From: Tsukamurella ocularis
Lineage (GTDB): Bacteria; Actinomycetota; Actinomycetes; Mycobacteriales; Mycobacteriaceae
Length of the DNA: 64,000 nucleotides
Assembly (NCBI RefSeq): GCF_024807615.1
Contig: NZ_JANUCJ010000005.1
Location: forward strand, 62,001 to 126,000
Direction: 5' to 3'
The translations under genes were made by a program, and so were the position numbers. The notes under the pieces were generated by a model. That model made no database searches, had not been told where the DNA came from, and worked only from the letters and a program-made list of their open reading frames with translations. Below, in pieces: positions 1 to 9,199 of this stretch. Position 1 is the stretch's first letter. Each line of letters opens with the position of its first letter.

Positions 1-39
1 GCGCCGGCGTGGGACGGCCTGCGCGTTCGCTGGGACTCG

Positions 40-1242
40 TCAGGCGGTCACCGTGGGCTCGGCGGCGCTCCCGGCAGGACGACGGGGCGCGCGGGGACGC
101 CGCGGGACCATGCTGCGCGAGGCGAGCAGGTCGTCGGCGGCCAGGCCGAACCGGCGGCGGTAGGCCTCCGCATCGATGCTGTGCACACCGAGGTGCGGGA
201 CGAGCATCGCCACCCACAATCCGCACAGGTGACACTGGACCCGGTCGCCGTCGTCCTCCAGCCGTCCCGCGCACGAGCGCAACAGGTCGCCGAGGGCATC
301 GACGTAGTCGTCGTGCGCCGCCATCCGGTCCACGAACTCGGCGACCCGCTGGTCCGTGGCGTCTATACGGGTGCGGAACTGCGACGGGCTCAGGTGCTCG
401 AGGACGCTTCGGCGCAGCTCGAGGTAGTGGTCGAGCAGTCCCTCTCGCTCCATCGCGTGCTCGAAGGCGGTGCGCGGGGCGGCATGCCCGTCGTGCTCGG
501 TCCGGGCGCCCCACCGCGCCCGCGTGCGGGCGGGGCCGCGCCGCCCGCTGATCCGGCCGTGAGCGGCGACGTGGTTGTCGACGCTCGCGAACCACAGCCC
601 GCATGCCGGGCACTGTTTGAGCGCGCCGCCGGGGGCGCTGACGGGGGACGGCACGGTGAACGCCGTCGGGTCGTGGCTCCACGCGTCGATGATCGCAACC
701 GTCACCGACGCGGCATCGGTGCCCACGCGGTCCGCGAGCCGGCTCGGCCCGAGACCGTTGGCGGCGGCCCAGTTGGCGGCCTCGGCCCAGCTGCCCCAGG
801 GCGCATCCGGGGGCAGTTCGGTCAACGGGACTCCACGGCCCGGCGGCGGGGCATCCGATGAGCGTTCCAGGGCGTTCGGAGAGGCCCGTGGGTGTAAGGG
901 TCGACCGCTCTGCCGCAACGGTTCGACGGCCCGCTGCCGGTTGGGGTGCCGAGGGCGGGGCGCAGAGGAGCGCTGACGACCCCGACGGTGCACGACGCGG
1001 TGCGCCTCGACGTCCGAGAACCAGATCCCGCACTCGGGACACTGCTCGACGCCAACCGGCGGCACGGTGGCGGGCGGCCGGGTGAACAGGTCGGGGAACC
1101 GCGTCCACTCGTCGGCGATGGCCAGCAGAGCGTCGATCCGGCTGACCCCTTCGCGCTGCGCGATCGCGCCCACGCCGAAGCCGCCGGCCGCCGCCCAATT
1201 AGCAGCGGCGACCCAGCGTGGACCGTGAGACTGCTCGGGCAT
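40..1242 (-). CDS. Three-finger Cys2-His2 protein with a MucR/Ros-like last finger; function unknown
   Basis: A 400-residue protein with three zinc-finger-like motifs of identical spacing, C-x2-C-x9-H-x3-H, at residues 68/71/81/85, 211/214/224/228 and 337/340/350/354. The first two fingers each follow a related block of about 60 residues (W..AANWAAA at about 10-19 and 153-161, then a possible helix-turn-helix and an acidic DAW/DEW motif), so the N-terminal two thirds is an internal tandem duplication. The third finger is followed by HSIDAEAYRRRFGL, which resembles the segment after the finger in MucR/Ros regulators. Linkers are Arg/Pro-rich and the tail is basic. There is no signal peptide or membrane segment. 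Family knowledge suggests DNA binding; target and partners are unknown. It lies downstream of a fadD-like gene on the same strand, about 59 bp away. The ATG at 1242 is the only early start that keeps the first repeat intact. Confidence 0.75.
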   Translation of the reverse strand: MPEQSHGPRWVAAANWAAAGGFGVGAIAQREGVSRIDALLAIADEWTRFPDLFTRPPATVPPVGVEQCPECGIWFSDVEAHRVVHRRGRQRSSAPRPRHPNRQRAVEPLRQSGRPLHPRASPNALERSSDAPPPGRGVPLTELPPDAPWGSWAEAANWAAANGLGPSRLADRVGTDAASVTVAIIDAWSHDPTAFTVPSPVSAPGGALKQCPACGLWFASVDNHVAAHGRISGRRGPARTRARWGARTEHDGHAAPRTAFEHAMEREGLLDHYLELRRSVLEHLSPSQFRTRIDATDQRVAEFVDRMAAHDDYVDALGDLLRSCAGRLEDDGDRVQCHLCGLWVAMLVPHLGVHSIDAEAYRRRFGLAADDLLASRSMVPRRPRAPRRPAGSAAEPTVTA

Positions 1243-1262
1243 GTCTTTCAGAATGCATCATT

Positions 1263-1287
1263 GTGTCAACCCCAGGTGTTCTGACAC
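1263..1287. promoter_or_regulatory. Inverted repeat upstream of the zinc-finger gene
   Basis: GTGTCA (1263-1268) and TGACAC (1282-1287) form a perfect 6-bp dyad with a 13-nt spacer. On the minus strand one arm is part of TTGACA, a consensus -35 hexamer, about 20 bp before the zinc-finger start. It could be an operator, or a weak hairpin after the acyl-CoA ligase gene. No convincing -10 box is visible. Confidence 0.3.
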
Positions 1288-1301
1288 GCCTGTCCGAGTC
1301 T

Positions 1302-2957
<1,656 letters not shown>

Positions 2958-3020
2958 AGGGCATGCGTACCGCATGTCCGACGGTGCGCGGCCCGGTTTC
3001 GGCCAGCTCACGGGGACGGC

Positions 3021-3710
3021 TCAGGCGACCGCCCGGAACAGTTGCAGGTCCGTAGCGGCGCCGAGCCCCGACTCGAGTCCCGATTCCGAGCTCCGCCGCT
3101 CACCCGGCCGCCGGTCGCCCGGCCGCCAGTCGTCGAGGAGGACCCGCACCGTCCACCCGGTGAACTGCCCCGAGTCCTCGTCGAAGCCCGATGGCTGGGA
3201 GACCTCCAGGCGGACCGCCGCTCCGTCGTCGCAGTAGAGGAGCACCCAGGTGCCGGCGAGCGCACCGTCGGACCGCGTCGCCGGGCGCAGGTCCGAGGGC
3301 GGGAACAGCACCTCGTCGGGCCGGAAGGAGTCCGCGGTGGCCGTACCCTTCCGCCGGACCACGTACGGTCCGTGCACGGATCCCGCGCTGCCGGTGGCCG
3401 CGTCGCCGCTCATCACCGTGAGCGTGCGGCGGCTGGCGATGTGACCACTCGCGGGCTGGCCGCGCCTGTTGTCCGGGAACCACCGTCCCGTCGACGTGAG
3501 CCGCCGACGCAGCTCCGCGACGAGCTCGACCCAGCGCACGAATCCCGGCGCCATGGGCGGGGCGAAGTGATCGAGTGCGTCGGCCGCCCGCTCCCCCGCC
3601 GCCACCGCGCCGTACAGGTCCTCGATCTCGATGTCCATGGCGCGCAGGAAGTCCGCTGCCCGCTCGGGCGGGACGATCTGCGCGGTGAGCAGTGGCTGCA
3701 GGTCCGACAT
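3021..3710 (-). CDS. Conserved hypothetical protein, 229 aa
   Basis: I do not recognise the family. The start ATG at 3710 is chosen because it is preceded by AAGGGGG at good spacing; an upstream in-frame start at 3794 would add 28 residues with no coding character and would overlap the divergent gene's leader. The protein is soluble, with no signal peptide or transmembrane segment. The N-terminal third is helical and acidic; the middle has a HGPYVVRRKG-like strand and a GTWVLLYCDDG strand followed by many acidic and aromatic residues, which looks like an all-beta C-terminal fold. The C-terminus has an arginine-rich, low-complexity patch (RPGDRRPGERR). It is divergent from the secreted dioxygenase-like gene, about 150 bp away. 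Confidence 0.6.
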   Translation of the reverse strand: MSDLQPLLTAQIVPPERAADFLRAMDIEIEDLYGAVAAGERAADALDHFAPPMAPGFVRWVELVAELRRRLTSTGRWFPDNRRGQPASGHIASRRTLTVMSGDAATGSAGSVHGPYVVRRKGTATADSFRPDEVLFPPSDLRPATRSDGALAGTWVLLYCDDGAAVRLEVSQPSGFDEDSGQFTGWTVRVLLDDWRPGDRRPGERRSSESGLESGLGAATDLQLFRAVA

Positions 3711-3862
3711 CGGTGCCCCCTTCGACGATGCCCGAACGGTAGCGCGGGCCACTGACACTTCCCGTGCTCCCAGCGACCTCACAGCGAACTCCACGACACG
3801 AGCGTGAATCGGCCGATACCGTTCATTTCGTCGCAGAGGCCGACTCCGCCGGAAGGACCGTC

Positions 3863-4771
3863 ATGCGCACCTACGAGGGACGCCCCCTACCCCGCCCGCA
3901 CGAGGAGGTCGTCGACCAGGGGCTCGGTTTCGACCTCGGCACGTTGATGAGCCGACGGCGGATGCTCGCCGCGCTCGGGATCGGTGCCGCGGGGATCGGG
4001 CTGGCGGCGTGCGGGACCGACGCGCAGAGCGGACCGTCGACCTCTCCGGCGGAGTCCTCGTCCACGGCGGGGACCGCGGCGATGCCGTCCAACCTCGCCG
4101 AGATCCCCGAGGAGACGGCGGGCCCGTACCCCGGCGACGGGTCGAACGGGCCCGACGTGCTGGAGATCGACGGCGTGGTGCGCAGCGACATCCGGTCGAG
4201 CTTCGGTGCGATGTCCGGCACCGCGGAGGGAGTGCCCATCGCGCTGGAGCTGACGGTGCGCGATCTCGCGCGCGACGGTGCGCCCTTCGCCGGCGCCGCC
4301 GTGTACGTGTGGCACTGCGACCGGGAGGGCCGCTACTCGCTGTACACCGCGGGCGCGACCGACCAGAACTATTTGCGCGGAGTACAGATCGCCGATGGAT
4401 CTGGGGTCGTGCGCTTCACCAGCGTCTTCCCCGCTTGCTACGAGGGCCGGTGGCCCCACGTCCACTTCGAGGTCTACCGCGACCGGGCAGACATCACCGA
4501 CGCGGCGCGCGCGATCGCGACCTCGCAGCTGGCCTTCCCGAAGGACGTCTGCGACGCGGTCTACGCCACCCCTGGCTACGAGTCGTCGGTGCGGACGTTC
4601 AGTCGCGTGTCGCTGACCTCCGACAGCGTCTTCCGCGAGGACGGTGCCGAGCACCAGATGGCTACCGTGACCGGTGACGTACGGACGGGCTACCGGGTCT
4701 CACTGCCCGTCGGCGTCGACACGCGGACCGCGCCCGGCGGCGGCTCCCGACCCGGCGGCCGCCCGCGGTAG
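3863..4771 (+). CDS. Tat-exported lipoprotein of the intradiol ring-cleavage dioxygenase family
   Basis: A 302-residue protein. After a charged 29-residue N-terminus comes SRRRML (Tat-like twin arginine), a hydrophobic stretch, and LAAC with the lipobox cysteine at residue 50, so it should be exported folded and lipid-anchored. The rest matches the catechol/protocatechuate intradiol dioxygenase fold: VYVWHCDREGRYSLYT, NYLRGVQ, and CYEGRWPHVHFEVY with the Tyr and His-x-His expected to bind Fe(III). Classical catabolic intradiol dioxygenases are cytoplasmic; exported lipoprotein relatives are known in actinobacteria but their substrate is usually unassigned. The ATG at 3863 has GGAAGGA upstream; the frame is open to 3764 but the earlier part lacks coding character. 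A hairpin follows the gene. Confidence 0.85.
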   Translation: MRTYEGRPLPRPHEEVVDQGLGFDLGTLMSRRRMLAALGIGAAGIGLAACGTDAQSGPSTSPAESSSTAGTAAMPSNLAEIPEETAGPYPGDGSNGPDVLEIDGVVRSDIRSSFGAMSGTAEGVPIALELTVRDLARDGAPFAGAAVYVWHCDREGRYSLYTAGATDQNYLRGVQIADGSGVVRFTSVFPACYEGRWPHVHFEVYRDRADITDAARAIATSQLAFPKDVCDAVYATPGYESSVRTFSRVSLTSDSVFREDGAEHQMATVTGDVRTGYRVSLPVGVDTRTAPGGGSRPGGRPR

Positions 4772-4797
4772 CGCGCGAGCGACGTGCGATTTCCTCC

Positions 4798-4826
4798 ACC
4801 CGGATCACAACGGTTCCGATCCGGGT
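4798..4826 (+). terminator. Hairpin between the dioxygenase-like and monooxygenase genes
   Basis: ACCCGGATC (4798-4806) and GATCCGGGT (4818-4826) form a perfect 9-bp stem with an 11-nt loop, 26 bp after the stop of the lipoprotein gene. No T-run follows, as is common for actinobacterial terminators. It could instead be an operator for the next gene. Confidence 0.45.
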
Positions 4827-4873
4827 CCGCGCGCCGAAGACTGCAGGCACGCACCCGATGGAAGGAAACGCCC

Positions 4874-6226
4874 ATGTCCCGGCAGCTGCATCTCGGTGGA
4901 TTCCAGATCGCCTCGCACGTCACGCATTCGCACGCCGCGTGGCGGCATCCCGCGTCCGACCCCGCCTTCCTGACGCCCGAGTACTACCACCGAATCGGGC
5001 GGATCCTCGAGCGCGGCAAGTTCGACTTCCTGTTCTTCGCGGACCTGCTCTCCGTTCCCACTAGATTCGGCGACGACATCGACGAGTCGCTGCGGCGCGG
5101 GACGCAGGCTTCGGCCACACTCGACCCCTCGATCGTCGCCGCATCGATCGGTGCCGTCACTTCTCGGCTCGGGATCGCGATCACCAAGTCCACCACGTAC
5201 TTCCATCCGTTCGAGCTGGCACGGATCTTCTCGAGCCTCGATCACGTGACCCGCGGCCGAATCGCCTGGAACATCGTGACCTCCCTCAGCCAATCGGAAG
5301 CGCTGAATTTCGGGCACGAGGAACACCTCGAGCACGACCTGCGTTACGTGCGCGCACAGGAGTTCGTGGAGACGGCCGTCGAGCTGTGGGCGTCGTGGGA
5401 GCCCGACGCGCTGGTGCAGGACAAGGACTCCGGTGTGTTCGCCGATCCTGCGCGAATCCATGCCGTCAATCGGCAGACGGAGCACTTCCGAACGCGCGGC
5501 CCCCTCCCGACCCCACGCTCTCCGCAGGGCCGGCCGGTGCTGATCCAAGCCGGGTCATCCAGTCGCGGGAAGGACTTCGCCGCGAAATGGGCGGAGGCGA
5601 TCTTCGAAATCGATCCGACGCCGGAAGGGCGGCGCTCGTACTACGACGACGTGAAATCTCGAGCGGTGAACTTCGGCCGGCGAGCCGAGGACGTGAAGAT
5701 CTTCCCCTCGTTCATTCCGTTCGTCGGCGAGACCGAGTCGATCGCGCGGGAGAAGCAGGCCTTCCACAACGACTTGGCCGATCCGATCTCGGGGCTGATT
5801 ACGCTCTCAGTGCACACCGACCACGACTTCTCGCAGTACGACCTCGACAAGCCCGTGGAGGACGTCGCCGTGGGCGGCACGCAGGGCCTGTTCGACGTGG
5901 CCCGACGCCTGTCGGAACGCGACAACCTGACGCTGCGCGACATCGGCAAGCTGTACGCCCAGGGCGTGCTCCTTCCCCAGTTCGTCGGCAGGGCTTCGGA
6001 TATCGCCGACCAGATCGAGGAGGGATTCACCGGCGGCGAGGCCGACGGATACATCCTCTCCGCCGCCAGCTCGCCCGGAACGTTCAACGACTTCGTCGAC
6101 TTCGTGGTCCCCGAGTTGCAGCGGCGCGGCCTGTTCCGCAAGGAGTACACCGGCACCACTCTCCGCGAGCACCTCGACCTCCCGGCAGACCCCTTCGCTC
6201 CTCGCGCGGTGGCGAAGGCCGGCTGA
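4874..6226 (+). CDS. LLM-class flavin-dependent monooxygenase, NtaA/SnaA/DszA (SoxA) type
   Basis: A 450-residue bacterial-luciferase-like oxidoreductase that would use reduced FMN from a separate reductase. Family features: an N-terminal HLGGFQ strand, AWRHP, FDFLFFAD, the conserved GRIAWNIVTS segment, PVLIQAGSSSRGKDFAAKWAE in the middle, and a C-terminal GTFNDFVDFVVPELQRRG. The subfamily includes nitrilotriacetate, dibenzothiophene-sulfone, pristinamycin and EDTA monooxygenases, so the substrate here is open; N- or S-containing organics are plausible. The ATG at 4874 is preceded by GAAGGAA; the frame extends to 4784 but that part overlaps the hairpin region. No reductase gene is adjacent. 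The next 887 bp have no intact gene. Confidence 0.87.
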   Translation: MSRQLHLGGFQIASHVTHSHAAWRHPASDPAFLTPEYYHRIGRILERGKFDFLFFADLLSVPTRFGDDIDESLRRGTQASATLDPSIVAASIGAVTSRLGIAITKSTTYFHPFELARIFSSLDHVTRGRIAWNIVTSLSQSEALNFGHEEHLEHDLRYVRAQEFVETAVELWASWEPDALVQDKDSGVFADPARIHAVNRQTEHFRTRGPLPTPRSPQGRPVLIQAGSSSRGKDFAAKWAEAIFEIDPTPEGRRSYYDDVKSRAVNFGRRAEDVKIFPSFIPFVGETESIAREKQAFHNDLADPISGLITLSVHTDHDFSQYDLDKPVEDVAVGGTQGLFDVARRLSERDNLTLRDIGKLYAQGVLLPQFVGRASDIADQIEEGFTGGEADGYILSAASSPGTFNDFVDFVVPELQRRGLFRKEYTGTTLREHLDLPADPFAPRAVAKAG

Positions 6227-6310
6227 CTGTCGGCCCATCGCAATCCGCGAAGCTCGACGTCGCGAGTGCCAACGGCGTCGTGACAAGAGCAGCAGCGTTC
6301 CGGATCAGCG

Positions 6311-6329
6311 GCCGATTTTCAGAATCGGC
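6311..6329 (+). terminator. Hairpin downstream of the monooxygenase gene
   Basis: GCCGATT (6311-6317) and AATCGGC (6323-6329) give a perfect 7-bp stem with a 5-nt loop, 84 bp after the monooxygenase stop codon. No T-run is present. Confidence 0.35.
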
Positions 6330-6343
6330 GATCGGGCAGCCAC

Positions 6344-6533
6344 TCACAAGGTCCGGTCTGTCGCGCGCGCGGATCTGTTGGCCGAGCGCTCACGGGTCCT
6401 GTGCGCTTCGTCGATGATGAGTACTCGAGCCCGTTGCGGTGACGAACTGGTTGAAACACTTGAACATCGCCTTGACGCGGGCGCCCGCACCCGCGACCTG
6501 GCGCAGGGGTGTGGCGAACGACCGGGACCCGCT
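6344..6533 (-). pseudogene. Frameshifted remnant of a DUF2075/Schlafen-type P-loop ATPase
   Basis: Reading the minus strand, 6533-6429 encodes GSRSFATPLRQVAG then KAMFKCFNQFVTATG in one frame, and 6430-6344 continues in another frame with ARVLIIDEAHRTRERSANR. Joined across the shift these match, from memory, the middle of DUF2075-type nucleic-acid ATPases, where a GSR..T.TLR..G strand and a FKYFN.F segment precede the DEAHR.R..S.NR Walker B region. The Walker A region upstream and the whole part downstream of the DEAH motif are missing or unrecognisable, and a stop follows at 6344. The fragment is therefore broken at both ends as well as frameshifted. The assignment rests on motif recall, not on a search. 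Confidence 0.5.
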
Positions 6534-6900
6534 CCACGTCGTACGGCACCAGGTCGGCCGCGAGCTTCTGGTTGCCAGATCAAGCGGAGGCCCCTGCCGC
6601 TCGCGCACCTCCTCCGCAGCGACCGCGAGCATTTGCTGCGACGGTGCGGCGGGCGGGTTCGATAGGGCATCGGCGGCGTAGCCGGAGGGCCCGCCTGGCC
6701 TCAGCCGTGTGCGGGGGTGCGCGAGCATTGCGTCGGTGTCGGCCCCGGTGAACAGGCGACCCTAAGCCGTGGCCGGATACGCTCCGAGCTCGGCGGCTCC
6801 GCCGGGAACGTGCAGGACTGGCACTACGCCCGGATCGCCCTCGAGCAGTTCGGTTCGCGGTCACCCGCAACAACGTCACGCCAAACCCGCCAAACCCCCA

Positions 6901-6935
6901 GGGCAGCACGAATGATCGTGCGGACGGGTCTGCCC
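6901..6935. repeat. Nested inverted repeat in the gene-poor stretch
   Basis: GGGCAG (6901-6906) pairs with CTGCCC (6930-6935), and inside it GCACG (6906-6910) pairs with CGTGC (6917-6921). The result is a bulged hairpin with no T-run. It may be a terminator, or the scar of an old insertion. Confidence 0.3.
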
Positions 6936-7113
6936 TGAGCGGGAGTTCCGTAGAAACGCTGACCTGAGACTAGCGCGATGCGCCCGGCACCTGGTCCTCG
7001 AGCAGTCCCCGGGCGGACTCTCACCGGCACCGACAGATGTCACATCGTTCCGGGGCGGCGCTCTGGGCTGGTCACTCGGTACATTCGAGGTAGGGCTCTG
7101 GAGGAGGTTCGAG

Positions 7114-8118
7114 ATGGCGGAGACGGTGCCCCAGGAGATCGCCCACCGGGTGACCACGGCGGCGGACGCGGTTCCGGTCGGGCGGGAGCAGGCGCAGGCC
7201 GCGGCGCACGACGCCGCCCACTACCTGCAGAACCTGCGCGCGACCGCGATCGACGACGCCTACCGGCGGTTCACCGCGAGCAACACGCCCGGCTACCCGG
7301 CGCGTCTGCAGTACCGGTCGCCGCCGCAGATCAAGAAGGGTGCGGCGGTCCTCGTCGTGATCGGCGCTCTCGTGGTCAGCAGCGCGATTGCGACGTCCGG
7401 CGTCCCCGCGATCCTGATCTTCCTGCTCGCGGCCGCCGGAGTCGCCGGGTTCCACCTCTGGCGGCTCACGCGCTACAAGAACCGGATCGCCGAGCGGGAG
7501 CAGGCGCGTCTCGCCGCGAATCCGTGGCCGTTCCGCGCCGAGCGCACCCCCGCGTACAACCCCGACGCCGAACCGGGCCAGACCCGCGTGGAAACCCGAC
7601 TCCTGGGCGTCGCGGTCCTGCTCACCGAGGAGATCCGCCGCTCCCCCGCGTGGAACAACTCGCTCCTCGACCAGCACCGCGTCCGGATCAACCTCGACGC
7701 CACGCTGCAGGACATCAGCCACCGCGCGTACCGCGTGTGGCGCATGCGCACCGACACCCCGCGGCCCTCGGGCGCCTCGCCGGCTACTCCCGCGCTGGCT
7801 CAGCACATCGACGAGTTCGCCCATGCCGCGCGGATGGCGGAGGACGCCCTCCGCGATCACGTGGCGGCGCTCGCGGAGTACCTGGGCGAGCTCCGCCCCG
7901 TCGAACGGCTCCTGGGCGACCTGCAGATCCTGGACCGGACCAACAGCAGCGCTCACCGCGAGCTGCTCGACCAGCTGTACCGCGACGCCGTCGGCAACGA
8001 GGCCGATGCACTGCGCTTCCAGAGCCACGCGAACGAGCTGCGCGACCTGCAGGCCAGCCTCGACGCCCAGTTCCACTTCCTGCGCGAGCAGGTGACCCGC
8101 ACCAACCTGCTGCGCTGA
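7114..8118 (+). CDS. Membrane-anchored hypothetical protein, 334 aa
   Basis: I do not recognise the family. Residues about 1-75 are a soluble Ala/Gln-rich helical segment. Two hydrophobic helices with a short turn span about residues 76-115 (GAAVLVVIGALVVSSAIA and ILIFLLAAAGVAGFHLW). A basic stretch (RLTRYKNR) then leads into a long cytoplasmic region predicted mostly helical, with charged heptad-like runs in the last 120 residues (ELRDLQASLDAQFHFLREQ), compatible with a coiled coil. There is no signal peptide. The start at 7114 is supported by GGAGGAGG. An ankyrin-repeat gene follows 30 bp later on the same strand, so the two are probably co-transcribed. Confidence 0.7.
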   Translation: MAETVPQEIAHRVTTAADAVPVGREQAQAAAHDAAHYLQNLRATAIDDAYRRFTASNTPGYPARLQYRSPPQIKKGAAVLVVIGALVVSSAIATSGVPAILIFLLAAAGVAGFHLWRLTRYKNRIAEREQARLAANPWPFRAERTPAYNPDAEPGQTRVETRLLGVAVLLTEEIRRSPAWNNSLLDQHRVRINLDATLQDISHRAYRVWRMRTDTPRPSGASPATPALAQHIDEFAHAARMAEDALRDHVAALAEYLGELRPVERLLGDLQILDRTNSSAHRELLDQLYRDAVGNEADALRFQSHANELRDLQASLDAQFHFLREQVTRTNLLR

Positions 8119-8148
8119 CCGCGACGACAGGCCCGACGAGAGGCACTG

Positions 8149-9159
8149 ATGACCGGACCGGCACGCAGCGGCTCCCCCGCCGCGTCGAACGCCGACCTCA
8201 CCGTGGACCCGTGCGCGGTGGACGAGGCCGCACTCGCGCCCGCGGACCTCTTCTGTTCACTCGCGTCCCTCCGCTACGGACCGTCGGACGAGCCTCCGCG
8301 CTGGCGCGCCGCCGCCGACCTGCTCGCGCAGGACCCCGGCATCGTAGAGCGGTCCGTCTGGGCGGCGTCGGCGGCGCGCGACGCCGATGCGGTGGCCGCA
8401 CATCTGCGTGCCGATCCCTCCCTGGCGGCCGCCCCGGGCGGCCCCTTCGGCTGGCACCCCCTCAGCTACCTCTGTTATTCGCGCCTTCCGATCGACGCGG
8501 CGATCGATCGCTCGCTCGACGTCGCGACGCTGCTCCTCGACGCCGGTGCCGACCCGAACACCGGCTTCCTGCACTCCGGCCTGCCCACCCCGTTCACCGC
8601 CCTCACCGGAGTCTTCGGCGAAGGCGAGCAGGGCGCCGGCCGCCAGCCTCGGCACCCACGGGCCCAGGAATTGGCAGCCCTCCTGTTGGACCGAGGCGCG
8701 CATCCCGTCGACCAGCAGACGCTCTACAACCGGATGTTCCGGCCCGACGACGCGCACCTCGAGCTGCTCTTCGCGTACGGCCTCGCCGACGCCGGGCCGA
8801 GTCCGTGGGAGACGCGTGTCGGTGCCGAGACGGAGAACCGCGCGCAGGTGTGGCGCCGCCAGGTCGACTGGGCGGCGCAGCACGGCTTCGCCGCGCGCCT
8901 GAATCTCCTCGCCGAGTACGGCATCGACGTCGCGGGAGTCACCGTCACCGTCCCGGCCTTCCCCGACGACCCGAGCGCGAGAGACGGGGAGGGCGCGACT
9001 CCCCTCCATCACGCAGCCTGGGCGGGTGACCTCGACCTCATCCGCGCGCTCCTCGACGCCGGGGCCGACCGCACCGTCGTCGACAAGCGGTACGGCAGCA
9101 CGCCGCGCGAGTGGGCCGAGCACGCGTACCAGCCGGAGGCGGCGCGACTCCTGCGCTGA
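8149..9159 (+). CDS. Ankyrin-repeat protein, 336 aa
   Basis: A soluble protein built of ankyrin-type units. The clearest is near the C-terminus, GATPLHHAAWAGDLDLIRA then LLDAGADRTVVDKRYGSTP. Earlier copies are more diverged: WAASAARDADAVAAHLRADP with a following HPLSYLCYSRLP, then DVATLLLDAGADPNTG, and ELAALLLDRGAHPVD. Ankyrin repeats mediate protein-protein contacts; there is no catalytic motif, signal peptide or membrane segment. It lies 30 bp after the membrane-protein gene, which suggests the two proteins act together, perhaps with the ankyrin protein docking on the cytoplasmic coiled-coil region. That link is inference from position only. The next gene, a peptide transporter, starts 40 bp later. 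Confidence 0.85.
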   Translation: MTGPARSGSPAASNADLTVDPCAVDEAALAPADLFCSLASLRYGPSDEPPRWRAAADLLAQDPGIVERSVWAASAARDADAVAAHLRADPSLAAAPGGPFGWHPLSYLCYSRLPIDAAIDRSLDVATLLLDAGADPNTGFLHSGLPTPFTALTGVFGEGEQGAGRQPRHPRAQELAALLLDRGAHPVDQQTLYNRMFRPDDAHLELLFAYGLADAGPSPWETRVGAETENRAQVWRRQVDWAAQHGFAARLNLLAEYGIDVAGVTVTVPAFPDDPSARDGEGATPLHHAAWAGDLDLIRALLDAGADRTVVDKRYGSTPREWAEHAYQPEAARLLR

Positions 9160-9199
9160 GCTGCCACGCCGGGCGCCTCGGGCGTGATTACATCGACGA

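Larger units (their letters stand above)
6227..7113. other. Gene-poor 887-bp stretch with a decayed gene and two hairpins
   Basis: No intact gene is convincing here: open frames on both strands are short, Arg-rich and out of register with any family. It holds a hairpin at 6311-6329, a frameshifted P-loop ATPase remnant on the minus strand at 6344-6533, and a nested inverted repeat at 6901-6935. The last part leads to the promoter and strong GGAGG site of the membrane-protein gene at 7114. The decay suggests a former accessory or mobile locus. Confidence 0.6.

Noticed and set aside
6717-6938. Small plus-strand gene of 73 codons in the gene-poor stretch
   Set aside because: No ribosome-binding site, no recognisable domain, and it overlaps the inverted repeat; composition is like that of the noncoding frames.
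6227-7113. Insertion sequence or tRNA-linked integration site
   Set aside because: I saw no terminal inverted repeats, no transposase motif (DDE or HUH) and no tRNA-like sequence; the only recognisable fragment is the ATPase remnant.
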